Source: Lustribacter sp965277075
GTDB lineage: Bacteria; Vulcanimicrobiota; Vulcanimicrobiia; Vulcanimicrobiales; Vulcanimicrobiaceae
Length of the DNA: 64,000 bases
NCBI GenBank assembly: GCA_965277075.1
Contig: OZ255707.1
Coordinates: 2,294,001-2,358,000 of the forward strand
Reading direction: 5' to 3'
Shown here: in pieces, positions 51,366-59,875 of the stretch
Position numbering within the stretch: the first letter of the stretch is position 1
Layout: each line of letters begins with the position of its first letter
Program-made: the position numbers and the translations under genes
Notes under the pieces: generated by a model
Told to the model about the DNA's origin: nothing
Databases searched by the model: none
What the model saw: the letters and a program-made list of their open reading frames with translations, nothing else

Positions 51366-52226
51366 ATGCGTGCCATCGATCGAGCAGGCTTCTTGAGCGT
51401 CGCGGCGGTTGCCGCCGCCGGCACCGGTGTCGCAGACGCGCAAACCGATGAGTTCGGCAAACCGCACGCGCCGATCGTTGCGGAAAATGATCCCGCGATC
51501 ACCGTCATGCGACCTCGCTTACAGCGTCCGGACGCGACGATCGGCGCCTATGCGGCGCTGCCGAAGACGGTCGCGCCGGCGACACCGGGCGTCGTGATGA
51601 CCTGCCACATTTGGGGCATCGATGCGCAGTATCGCGATATGGCGCGGCGATTGGCAAAGGCGGGTTATATCGCGATCATCCCAGGCATCTTCGATCGCCT
51701 CAATCCGCCCAACGGTGATGCGCCGGTCGATATCGCGCCGTTCCAAGCGATCGCGAAAGAGATGTATGCTGCGAACACGCAAAACGGCGATCTGCTCGCC
51801 GCTCGGTCGTGGATAAAAACGCAAGCCGCGAACGGCAAGATCGGTATCTACGGGAATTGCATGGGCGGCGGCATCGCGCTGCAAGCGCTCGTGGGCAACG
51901 ACAACTTCGCGGCGGCAAGTGTGCTCTACGGGTATGTGCGAACCGACCGAAAGACGACCGAACCACCACCGCCCGACGCCTTCGCGTGGGCGCCGAAGGT
52001 GAGCGCAGCGGTTCTCGGTTCGTACGGGGCCGACGACGGCAGCATCGGGGTAAGCGACGTACAAACGGCGTTCGCACAGATCGCCGGTCCGCACGATGTG
52101 AAAGTCTATCCGGGCGCCGCCCACGCGTTTCTCGATGATACGCGGCCAAGTTACCGGGCCGGCCCCGCGGCCGACGCGTGGGCCCGGCAGTTGGCCTGGT
52201 TCGGCACGTACCTGCAAACCGCGTAG
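51366..52226 (+). CDS. Dienelactone hydrolase-family protein, probably exported
   Basis: 286 residues, ATG at 51366 with aggagtcg upstream. An N-terminal DRAGFLSVAAVAAAGTGVADAQ looks like a signal, possibly Tat-like (RAGFLS). DLH fold: GVVMTCHIWGIDAQYRDMARRLAKAGYIAIIPGIFDR, nucleophile elbow GIYGNCMGGGIAL with Cys as in true DLH, acid region YGADDGSI and His in YPGAAHAFLDD. It would hydrolyse an ester or lactone, probably outside the cytoplasm, which is unusual for the family. Confidence 0.88.
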   Translation: MRAIDRAGFLSVAAVAAAGTGVADAQTDEFGKPHAPIVAENDPAITVMRPRLQRPDATIGAYAALPKTVAPATPGVVMTCHIWGIDAQYRDMARRLAKAGYIAIIPGIFDRLNPPNGDAPVDIAPFQAIAKEMYAANTQNGDLLAARSWIKTQAANGKIGIYGNCMGGGIALQALVGNDNFAAASVLYGYVRTDRKTTEPPPPDAFAWAPKVSAAVLGSYGADDGSIGVSDVQTAFAQIAGPHDVKVYPGAAHAFLDDTRPSYRAGPAADAWARQLAWFGTYLQTA

Positions 52227-52241
52227 CGCGAAGAGTTCGTC

Positions 52242-53327
52242 ATGCCCACGATCATCGTGCACACGGCGGACGTCCATCTCGAGACGATGTTTCCGGACGT
52301 GCGCGGCGGCAGCACGCGACGTGAGGCGCTCGCCGACGCGTTCGAACGCATCGTCGATCTCGCGCTGGCGCGTAACGCCGACGTCTTGACGGTCGGCGGA
52401 GATCTTTATGAGTCGCAACGCGCGGGCCCGGCGACGGCGCGTCGCATCTTCGCCGCGTTCGCCCGGTTCGGCAAACCGGTCTTTGTCGCTCCGGGCAATC
52501 ACGATCCGTTCGCATCGCGCTCGCTTTATGCGCGCGACGATCTGCCCGCAAACGTTCGCGTCTTCGCGGACGCCGCGTGGAATGCGGTCCCGCTCGGCGA
52601 ACATCTGACGCTCTACGGCTTCGGCCACACGCCGGCCGAACCCGGACGGCCGTTTGCGCACGCGACGTTCGACCGTCCGGGCATGCGGCTCGCGCTCGTT
52701 CACGGCAGCGACGAAGACCGCTGTCCACCCGGGAAACGTGCGACCGCGCCGTTCACGGCTTCCGAGGTCCGCGCTTCGGGCGCGACGCTTGCACTCACCG
52801 GCCATTATCACGGCGGATCGATCGTGCACGACGCCGACGGGGCCGTGTTCGCGTATCCGGGCTCGCCCGAACCAATCAAGTTCGGCGAGCGCGGCAATCA
52901 CGGGGTGCTCGTGGTGACCGCCTACGACGGCGAGCTCAATGTCGAAGCGGTTCCGATCGCACACACGCGATTGCTCGAGGTCGATGTGGCGCTCGACGGC
53001 GCGAGTGATGAAGGCGCCGTCATTGCACGTCTCGAGCGCGCACTCGACGGGTTCACGAACAGCGACTACGTGCGCGCGACGCTCCACGGTACGGTCGAGG
53101 CGGGGACGCGCGTCGACCGCGGCATGCTCGCGACGCGCTGCGGCGGTGGGCTCGGCGCACTCGAACTGATCGACCGCACGCGCAGCGCCGACTACGCGGC
53201 GCTCGCGCGCGAAGCGAACGTCCGTGGCCGGGCAGTCGCGGAACTTCTGGCATCGAATGACGGTGACGCGTCCGGCGCGCTGCAGCTCATCGTGAGCGCA
53301 TTCGACGGCCGCGAAATCATCGCGTGA
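52242..53327 (+). CDS. SbcD/YhaO-like metallophosphoesterase (DNA-repair exonuclease type)
   Basis: 361 residues. Metallophosphoesterase motifs: HTADVHLE, GGDLYES, GNHDPF, LVHGS and GHYHGG. The C-terminal region is short, as in B. subtilis YhaO rather than E. coli SbcD. It would be the nuclease half of a complex with the ATPase encoded next. Their genes overlap by GTGA, so they are translated in fixed ratio. Role: processing DNA ends or structures; inference from the family. Confidence 0.88.
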   Translation: MPTIIVHTADVHLETMFPDVRGGSTRREALADAFERIVDLALARNADVLTVGGDLYESQRAGPATARRIFAAFARFGKPVFVAPGNHDPFASRSLYARDDLPANVRVFADAAWNAVPLGEHLTLYGFGHTPAEPGRPFAHATFDRPGMRLALVHGSDEDRCPPGKRATAPFTASEVRASGATLALTGHYHGGSIVHDADGAVFAYPGSPEPIKFGERGNHGVLVVTAYDGELNVEAVPIAHTRLLEVDVALDGASDEGAVIARLERALDGFTNSDYVRATLHGTVEAGTRVDRGMLATRCGGGLGALELIDRTRSADYAALAREANVRGRAVAELLASNDGDASGALQLIVSAFDGREIIA

Positions 53328-55732
53328 AGCTCCGGCGCTTGACGATCCACGGATTCGGGCGGTTAACGAATCGCACGCTCGATTTCGCAGACGGGCTCAA
53401 CGTGATCTACGGACCGAACGAAGCCGGAAAGTCGACGATCGCACGATCGATCGTCGCGTCGCTCTACGGCGTCGGCCGGCAAAAGGATGCGTGGCGTCCG
53501 TGGAGCGGAGAGACGTACGCGACGACCCTCGTCTACGAACTCGGGAACGGAGCGGCGTTCGAGGTTCAGCGTGAGTATGATCGCGACGCGAAAGGCACGC
53601 GCGTCTACGATCGCGACGGGAACGACGTCGCAGCGCACGTTGCAAACGGCAAGGCGGTCGTCCCCGGCGAAGCGCATTTGCAGATGCCGGTCGAAGCGTT
53701 CGTCAACGGCTCGTGCGTATTCCAACAAGCGATCGAGATCGACGGGACAAAAGCGGTGACCGCGACGATTGCGACCGCGCTCGCGCGCGCGCTCGACGGG
53801 GGGCCGAAAGAGGACGCGGCGCTCGGCGCGCTCAGGCGTCTCGATGACGCGCGCAAAGAACACATCGGCACGCCGCGCTCGACCGTCAACAACCCGCTGC
53901 GCAGCGCACGCGAACTGCTGGCCGCGCGTGAACGCGAATTGCGACACGCACACGCTCTGCGCGACGCGCTCGCCGAGGCGCGCGACCGGCGCGCTGCTGC
54001 GCTCGCCGAACGCGACCGGTGCCGCGAACGGCTTGCCGGCGCCCGGAGTGCCGCGCAAGCGATTCGCGCGGCCGAGCTTCGCCTGCGTCTCGACGATCTG
54101 CGGACGTATCGCGACGATCTCGCGGCGTTGCATGCGGAGCGCGCACGATTCGACGACGTCGCCGATTTCCTGTCGGAGCGTGTGCCGGATTTCGATCGAG
54201 CGTTCTACGCATGGCAAGCCGCAGACGCTGCCGCGGTTGAAGCGGAAGCCGCCGCCGATGCGGCGCGATTGAGCGCCGAAGAACACGCCGAGTTCACCGC
54301 GCGTCGTGCCGACGCGGGTGCGGTCGACGACGCGGAGTTCGGCGCAATGCGGCGTGCGGCCGAGCACGCGGAATCCGCGCGTGAGGCGTCGATCGCCGCC
54401 GCGAGCAAAGCCGCCGCCGCGCGGCACGACGGCAGCGGCGGAGGGACCATCACCGGCATCGCGCTTGCGGTCGCCGGCGTGTTCGGCGCGCTGACGATCG
54501 CGTTCGCGATCGCGCACTGGTGGCCGGTTACCGAAGCGTGCGGCACGCTGGCCGCGATCGCGTTCGCGGTCGTTGCGCGGCGCGGGCGCGAACACGCGCG
54601 CAGGAGCCGCATCGCGACGGCGCATCAACGCGTTGCCGATGAGTCGCTTGCGGCCGAGCGCCGCGCGCGCGCGACGGTCGCAGCGGTGCTCGACCGCACC
54701 GAACTGACGAGCGTCGAGGAATTCGGGCGGCGGCGCGAGCGCTTCGCCGAGCTCTCGCGCAACGCCGACGCAGCACGGCGCGCGGCGCTTCGGGCCGCCG
54801 AAATGCGCGCAGCGGAAGGCAGCGCAGCGCTGACCGTCGACGCGCTTACCGAGGCGATCGTTCCGAACGCCGGCGGCTCACGTCAGGGCCGTCACGCGAT
54901 CGTTCGCGCGCGTGCGATGCGCCGGCGCGAGCGCGACGGCATCGATAGCGGAATCGCCATGCTCGACATGCGCCGGCGCGAAATCTTGCGCGGCGATGAA
55001 GAGTTCGCGCTGCTGGGTGAACGTGACGAACTCGCGGCGGCGGGCATCGTTCCGGCGAGCGACGTCGCGCGCGGGGCCGGCGAGGAAGTGCTGCGCGCGG
55101 TGGCGGAACTCGATCGCCTGCATCGCGACGCCGACCTGACCGTCGCGCAGCTTACGGGCAAGCTGGACGCGGGCGAATCGACGCTGCCCGATCTCGCCGC
55201 GCTCGAAGAAGTGCTCGAACACGCCCGTGCCGACGTCAGCCGGATCGAGGCGCTCGATCGCGCGTTTGCCCTTGCGATCGGCACGCTCGGACGGCTCACG
55301 CACGAAGCCCACCAAGCCTTTGCGCGCCGGCTGGAAACGTACGCCGCCGACGCGATCGCGACGATCACGGCTAACCGTTACGGCGAGATTCGCGTCGATC
55401 CGGCGACGCTGGCCGTGCGCGTGCGCGTCCCTGAAACGGGTGCGATCGTCGATCTCGACGCGCTGTCGGCGGGCACGCGCGACCAAATGTATCTGCTGGT
55501 GCGCTTCGCGATGGCGCGGATGTTCGCCGAGGGGCTCGAAGTGCCGCCGCTCTTACTCGACGATCCGTTTGCGTTCTGGGACGAGAGCCGCATCGAGCGG
55601 TGTCTGCCGATCGTCGCGCAGAATGCCTTCGGCGCGCAAACGCTGCTGTTTACGTCGAGCCGCGAGCTCGCGGCCGCCGCGGCATCGGTCGGCGCGAAAC
55701 GCATCGACCTGCAGGCCGAAATCACCGTCTAA
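53324..55732 (+). CDS. YhaN/SbcC-like AAA ATPase with coiled coils
   Basis: 802 residues from GTG at 53324. N-terminal FGRLTNRTLDFADGLNVIYGPNEAGKSTIARSI (Walker A, AAA_27/YhaN signature). The middle is long Ala/Arg/Glu-rich coiled coils, interrupted by a hydrophobic pair (GIALAVAGVFGALTIAFAIAHWW and TEACGTLAAIAFAVVARR) as in YhaN. The C-terminal LDALSAGTRDQMYLLVRFAMARMF is the signature, and LLLDDPFAFWDE the Walker B. It pairs with the YhaO-like nuclease upstream. The membrane-like hairpin suggests anchoring to the inner membrane. Confidence 0.88.
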   Translation: MKLRRLTIHGFGRLTNRTLDFADGLNVIYGPNEAGKSTIARSIVASLYGVGRQKDAWRPWSGETYATTLVYELGNGAAFEVQREYDRDAKGTRVYDRDGNDVAAHVANGKAVVPGEAHLQMPVEAFVNGSCVFQQAIEIDGTKAVTATIATALARALDGGPKEDAALGALRRLDDARKEHIGTPRSTVNNPLRSARELLAARERELRHAHALRDALAEARDRRAAALAERDRCRERLAGARSAAQAIRAAELRLRLDDLRTYRDDLAALHAERARFDDVADFLSERVPDFDRAFYAWQAADAAAVEAEAAADAARLSAEEHAEFTARRADAGAVDDAEFGAMRRAAEHAESAREASIAAASKAAAARHDGSGGGTITGIALAVAGVFGALTIAFAIAHWWPVTEACGTLAAIAFAVVARRGREHARRSRIATAHQRVADESLAAERRARATVAAVLDRTELTSVEEFGRRRERFAELSRNADAARRAALRAAEMRAAEGSAALTVDALTEAIVPNAGGSRQGRHAIVRARAMRRRERDGIDSGIAMLDMRRREILRGDEEFALLGERDELAAAGIVPASDVARGAGEEVLRAVAELDRLHRDADLTVAQLTGKLDAGESTLPDLAALEEVLEHARADVSRIEALDRAFALAIGTLGRLTHEAHQAFARRLETYAADAIATITANRYGEIRVDPATLAVRVRVPETGAIVDLDALSAGTRDQMYLLVRFAMARMFAEGLEVPPLLLDDPFAFWDESRIERCLPIVAQNAFGAQTLLFTSSRELAAAAASVGAKRIDLQAEITV

Positions 55733-55754
55733 AAGACGCGCGACCGAAACCTGC

Positions 55755-56132
55755 CTACGCGGGCGCCGTTCCAATGCGTTCGATCGCGATCAGGATCGAT
55801 TTACGATCGGGCATCTTCAGAAACGTGATCGTGACGTCGACGGGTCCGTGGGCGAACGGAAAGAAATAGTCGAACGTTTCGCTCACTTGTTCTTTCGAAC
55901 GCATAAAGTCGCGCATCCGGCCTTCGAACGCTTTGACCGCCGTGCACGGTGCGATGTCGCGAAAGAAGTTGCGGCCGATCACGCGCTGCGGATCGAGGCG
56001 CGAGAGTTCGGCTTCGTAGCTGTTGTACGCCGAGATCGTGCCGTCGGTATCGATCACGACGGCGCCCAGCGGCAGATCGTCGAGCTGGCTTGGCGCAAGG
56101 TCCGCGAGGCGCCAGAGCCGGTCGTTGTCCAC
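55755..56132 (-). CDS. Photoactive yellow protein-like PAS protein
   Basis: 125 residues from GTG at 56132, the length of Halorhodospira PYP. The line AYNSYEAELSRLDPQRVIGRNFFRDIAPCT matches PYP around its chromophore. Y36, E40 and C63 correspond to PYP Tyr42, Glu46 and Cys69 at the same spacing (offset 6). Thr50 is replaced by Ser44, and Arg52 by Leu46. LDDLPLGAVVIDTDG precedes and FDYFFPFAHGPVDVTITFLKM follows, as in PYP. Known PYPs carry p-coumaric acid on that Cys. Whether this one binds it is open; no tyrosine ammonia-lyase is in the window. It starts 23 bp after the acyl-CoA dehydrogenase gene on the same strand. Confidence 0.82.
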   Translation of the reverse strand: MDNDRLWRLADLAPSQLDDLPLGAVVIDTDGTISAYNSYEAELSRLDPQRVIGRNFFRDIAPCTAVKAFEGRMRDFMRSKEQVSETFDYFFPFAHGPVDVTITFLKMPDRKSILIAIERIGTAPA

Positions 56133-56155
56133 GCAACGCGGTTCGAGAAGAGCCG

Positions 56156-57304
56156 CTACAATCCCATCAGGCGGGCGATCACGAGGCGCTGCACTTCGTT
56201 CGTGCCTTCGCCGATCTCGTTGATCTTTTGATCGCGATACATGCGCGATACCGGATACTCGTCCATGAACCCGTAGCCGCCGTGAATCTGCACCGCTTCG
56301 TTGACGACGCGCCGCGACACTTCGCCCGAGTAGAGCTTCGCCAAACTGGCGCTCAAGTTGAACTCACGCCCGTTGTCCTTTTCCCACGCTGCTTTGAGCA
56401 CCATCAACGTCGCGTGCTCGATCTCCATCAACATATCGGCGAGCTTGAACCGAATAGCTTGAAACTTGGAGATCGCTTGACCGAACTGGTGACGTTGCTG
56501 TGCATAGCCGAACGCCTCGTCGTAGGCGCCGCGTGCAAGGCCGACCGAGAGCGCGGCGACCGAGATGCGTCCGCCGTCGAGAATCGTGAGAAATTGCTTG
56601 AGCCCGTGACCGCGTTCGCCGAGCACGTTCGCTTCGGGAACCGTCGCGTCGGCGAAGGCCAACTCGCGCGTGTCCGACGCGCGCCAGCCCATCTTCCGGT
56701 ACTTCTTCGACCGCGTGAAACCCGGCGTATCTTGCGGAACGATCAGGTTCGTGATCGCGTTTCGCCCCCGCTCGTCGACGCCGGTTACCGCAGTGATCGT
56801 TGTACCGCCCGTGATATCGGTCCCTGAATTCGTGATGAATGCTTTGGTGCCGTTGATCGTCCACGAACCGTCGCGCAGTGTCGCTCGCGTCTGCGTCGCG
56901 CCCGCGTCGGATCCGGCCCCGGGCTCGGTAAGTCCGAATCCCCATAGCAGCTCCCCGCGTGCGAGCGGCACGAGATACTGTTCCTTTTGTGCGTCCGTGC
57001 CGAAGAGATAGAACGGGGTCGCGCCGAGCGAGACGTTGGCAGCAAGGGTGATCGCGACCGACGCGTCTGCGCGCGCGAGCTCCATCACGGCAAGCGCATA
57101 GCTCACCGTGTCCGCTCCGGCTCCGCCGTAACGTTCCGGAAACGGTAAACCGAAGAGCCCCAGCGCCGCCATCTTGGCGACGATCTCGTATGGAAAGCGC
57201 TCTTCGCGGTCGAGCATCTCGGCGGCCGGCGCAACTTCGTCGCGTGCAAATTCACGGCACAGCGATTGTATCGCGCGCTGCTCGTCGCTGAGGTCGAAAT
57301 CCAT
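56156..57304 (-). CDS. Acyl-CoA dehydrogenase
   Basis: 382 residues from ATG at 57304. Full family pattern: FDLSDEQRAIQSLCREFARDEVAPAAEMLDR, GLTEPGAGSDAGATQTRA, INGTKAFITNSG, YAQQRHQFGQAISKFQAIRFKLADM, QIHGGYGFMDEYPVSRMYRDQKINEIGEGTNEVQRLVIAR, where the EGTNE region holds the catalytic Glu. FAD-dependent alpha-beta dehydrogenation of acyl-CoA, electrons to ETF. Butyryl/short-chain-like, but chain specificity is not readable. It is followed closely by the PYP-like gene, probably one transcript. An upstream frame to 57481 overlaps ftsE and is not coding. Confidence 0.95.
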   Translation of the reverse strand: MDFDLSDEQRAIQSLCREFARDEVAPAAEMLDREERFPYEIVAKMAALGLFGLPFPERYGGAGADTVSYALAVMELARADASVAITLAANVSLGATPFYLFGTDAQKEQYLVPLARGELLWGFGLTEPGAGSDAGATQTRATLRDGSWTINGTKAFITNSGTDITGGTTITAVTGVDERGRNAITNLIVPQDTPGFTRSKKYRKMGWRASDTRELAFADATVPEANVLGERGHGLKQFLTILDGGRISVAALSVGLARGAYDEAFGYAQQRHQFGQAISKFQAIRFKLADMLMEIEHATLMVLKAAWEKDNGREFNLSASLAKLYSGEVSRRVVNEAVQIHGGYGFMDEYPVSRMYRDQKINEIGEGTNEVQRLVIARLMGL

Positions 57305-57373
57305 GCTCGCAGGTATGTGGGATTGCCGGTCGGAAAAAACCCTCTTCCCCTTATTGTCGAGGCGGGTTAACGC

Positions 57374-58084
57374 GTGATCGAACTCCGCAGTGTGACGCTG
57401 ACCTATCCGAACGGAACGCGCGCGCTCGATGACATCGATCTTACGATCGGAAAAGCGGATTTCGTTTTTCTCGTCGGGCACTCAGGGACGGGGAAATCCA
57501 GTCTCCTGAAATTGTTGTACCGTGAGTGCGTTCCCAATTCCGGTGAAGTGACGGTCGACAACATTCGCGTCGACAAACTGCGTCGCGGCAGGGTAGCTGC
57601 GCTGCGCCGCAATATCGGCGTCGTCTTCCAAGATTTCAAATTACTGCCGAACAAGACCGTTTGGGAGAACGTCGCGTTCGCGTTGCAAGTCACCGGCGCA
57701 CGTTCGAAGGACGTCATGCGGCAAGTACCGCGCGTACTCGACTTGGTCGGCCTCTCGCATAAGAGCCGTATGCTGCCGGGGGAACTCTCCGGCGGCGAAC
57801 AGCAACGAACCGCGATTGCGCGAGCGTTGGTGAACAATCCGAAGATCTTGTTGTGCGACGAGCCGACGGGCAACCTCGATCCCTCGAACACGACCGAAAT
57901 CATCGAACTGTTGCAGCGCATCAATCTCAAGGGGACGACCGTGTTGGTCGCGACCCATAATCAGGCCGTCGTCGACCGCATGCGACGGCGCGTCGTCCGG
58001 CTCGAGAACGGACGCATCCTGCACGATGACGAGCGAGGGTACTATTTTCGTGGATTGGGGCAGAGTCCGATTCTTTCTGGGTGA
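57374..58084 (+). CDS. ftsE: Cell-division ATP-binding protein FtsE
   Basis: 236 residues from GTG at 57374 (MIELRSVTLTYPNGTRALDDIDLTIGKADFVFLVG). ABC motifs: Walker A GHSGTGKSS, Q-loop VFQDFKLLPNKTVWENVAFAL, signature LSGGEQQR, Walker B LLCDEPTGNLD and the H-loop ATHN. FtsE with FtsX transmits ATP hydrolysis across the membrane to activate periplasmic peptidoglycan hydrolases at the septum. First gene in a tightly packed division operon; it overlaps ftsX. Confidence 0.96.
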   Translation: MIELRSVTLTYPNGTRALDDIDLTIGKADFVFLVGHSGTGKSSLLKLLYRECVPNSGEVTVDNIRVDKLRRGRVAALRRNIGVVFQDFKLLPNKTVWENVAFALQVTGARSKDVMRQVPRVLDLVGLSHKSRMLPGELSGGEQQRTAIARALVNNPKILLCDEPTGNLDPSNTTEIIELLQRINLKGTTVLVATHNQAVVDRMRRRVVRLENGRILHDDERGYYFRGLGQSPILSG

Positions 58085-58922
58085 GGTCACCGCAAACTTC
58101 ACCCGCAACGCTGCGATGCAACTCACCGCGATCGGCACCGTCGCGGTGACGATCGTCATGCTCGGGACGTTCCTCTACGTGCGCGACACCGTGACGGCGT
58201 TCGGCACCGGCATTCTCAAGCAAATCGAGATTGCCGTGTATCTCAACGACGATCTCGACGATGCGCAAGCCAAAACGGTCGAGGCGCACATCGCCGGCGA
58301 TCCGCGCGTGATGGGCGTGCGCTACGTGCCCCGCAAGGAAGGCCTGCGTGAGATGCGCGACCGGCTCGGACGCGACTTCGACACCTCGCTCCTGACCGCG
58401 AATCCGCTTCCGAATGCCTTCCGCGTGCAAGTCCGCGACGCCGACGACGTTCCGGTGGTCGCCGCGTCCATCGGACGCATTCACGGCGTCGCGAAAGCCG
58501 ACTTCGCTGCCGACACCGTGACGAAACTTCTGCGTGCCGCGACGGTACTCGGGCGCGTCGGCCTCGCGATGATCGGCCTGCTCGTTGCGACGGCGGCGAT
58601 CATCATTGCAAATACGATTCGTCTGACGGTCTTCGCACGCCGTCGCGAGATCGCGATCATGCAACTCGTCGGCGCGACGAACATGTACATTCGCATGCCG
58701 TTCATCGCCGAGGGCATCCTCGCGGGCGTGCTGGGCGCCGTGCTCGCAATCGCCGTGCTCGCGGTCGCCCAGATTCAAGTCATTCCAAAGATTGCCGCGA
58801 CGCTCGCCTTTTTGCCGTTACACGCGAACTGGCTCCAACTCGCGGGCGAGTTACTGCTCACCGGCGCGGCCGTCGGCCTCGTTGCGTCCTGGTTTTCCGT
58901 CGGCCGTTATTTGCGCGTATGA
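58050..58922 (+). CDS. ftsX: Cell-division membrane protein FtsX
   Basis: 290 residues from GTG at 58050 (VDWGRVRFFLGEVTANFTRNAAMQLTAIGTVAVTIVMLGTFLYV); an ATG at 58026 in the same frame is possible. Four transmembrane segments: the first near the start, then a periplasmic domain (EIAVYLNDDLDDAQAKTVEAHIAGDPRV) and three C-terminal helices including the MacB-type ARRREIAIMQLVGATNMYIRMPFIAEG. It binds the EnvC-like activator encoded two genes downstream (inference from family). It overlaps both ftsE and the response-regulator gene. Confidence 0.95.
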   Translation: MDWGRVRFFLGEVTANFTRNAAMQLTAIGTVAVTIVMLGTFLYVRDTVTAFGTGILKQIEIAVYLNDDLDDAQAKTVEAHIAGDPRVMGVRYVPRKEGLREMRDRLGRDFDTSLLTANPLPNAFRVQVRDADDVPVVAASIGRIHGVAKADFAADTVTKLLRAATVLGRVGLAMIGLLVATAAIIIANTIRLTVFARRREIAIMQLVGATNMYIRMPFIAEGILAGVLGAVLAIAVLAVAQIQVIPKIAATLAFLPLHANWLQLAGELLLTGAAVGLVASWFSVGRYLRV

Positions 58923-59875
58923 CCGCCGTCATCGAAGCGGTGAGCGTTCGGCGGCCCCTCGTGCTCGTGGTCGATGACGACGCGGCGTTGCGGACCATTA
59001 TTTCGACCAATCTCGAACTGGCCGGCTTTCGCATCCTGAGCGCCGCCGACGGTCCAAGCGCCATCGCGCTGCTCGACGATCACATTCCCGATGTCGTCGT
59101 CCTCGACGTGATGATGCCGATGATGGACGGGTACGCGACGCTCGGCAAGATTCGGCGGCACGCGACCGCGTCCCACGTTCCCGTGATCGTCTTGACCGGA
59201 CGGAATGATTCGAACGATCCGGTGAAGAGCCTCGAAGCCGGCGCCGACGACTTCATCGCGAAGCCGTTCTCGCCGCAAGAAATGCTGGCGCGCGTGCGTG
59301 CGAAGGTTCGCCGTGCGAACGTCGATTCGTCGCTCCAACCGCTCACGCGATTGCCCGGCAACATCGCGATCGAACACGAGGTGCGTCAGCGCTTCGAGGC
59401 GCGCGAGACGTGGGCCGTGATCTACGCCGATATCGACAACTTCAAGGCGTACAATGACGCGTACGGTTTCGCGCGCGGCGACGATGCGATACGTCTCGTC
59501 GCGACGACGATGGCCGAAACAATCAAGCAGATGGGCCACGAAACCGACTTTCTCGGTCACATCGGCGGCGACGACTTTATCATCGTGACCATCCCCGCTC
59601 GCGCGGAGATGCTTGCCCGCGGCGTCGCCGACAATTTCGATCGCGACGCTCCCCGGCTCTACGATGCGGTCGACCGCAATCGCGGCTGGCTCGCATCGCG
59701 CGACCGGCGTGGCAGCGCGGTCCGCTATCCGATCATGTCGCTCTCGCTTGCGATCGTCACCGACGCGAACCGCGTGACCAGCTACCAGAATATCGGTGAA
59801 GTCGCCGCCGAGTTGAAATCCTACGCCAAACGTCAAACCGGTTCGTTCGTCGCAATGGATAAACGCCGTGCATAA
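58919..59875 (+). CDS. Response regulator with REC and GGDEF domain (PleD-like)
   Basis: 318 residues, ATG at 58919 overlapping the ftsX stop. REC domain: acidic pocket VVDDD (19-21), phosphoacceptor D63 in VVVLDVMMPMMDG, Thr in VIVLTG and Lys in AKPFSP. The C-terminal domain is a diguanylate-cyclase fold (ADIDNFKAYNDAYGFARGDDAIRLVA) with GGDDF instead of GGDEF at the active site, still two acidic residues. No RxxD inhibitory site is obvious. It could make c-di-GMP or be a degenerate sensor domain. The kinase is not in the window. Its position between ftsX and the EnvC-like gene is notable. Confidence 0.88.
   Translation: MTAVIEAVSVRRPLVLVVDDDAALRTIISTNLELAGFRILSAADGPSAIALLDDHIPDVVVLDVMMPMMDGYATLGKIRRHATASHVPVIVLTGRNDSNDPVKSLEAGADDFIAKPFSPQEMLARVRAKVRRANVDSSLQPLTRLPGNIAIEHEVRQRFEARETWAVIYADIDNFKAYNDAYGFARGDDAIRLVATTMAETIKQMGHETDFLGHIGGDDFIIVTIPARAEMLARGVADNFDRDAPRLYDAVDRNRGWLASRDRRGSAVRYPIMSLSLAIVTDANRVTSYQNIGEVAAELKSYAKRQTGSFVAMDKRRA

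Noticed and set aside
51519..53087. 522-codon minus-strand frame over the DLH and YhaO-like genes
   Set aside because: Antisense to two genes with clear catalytic motifs; no family resemblance.
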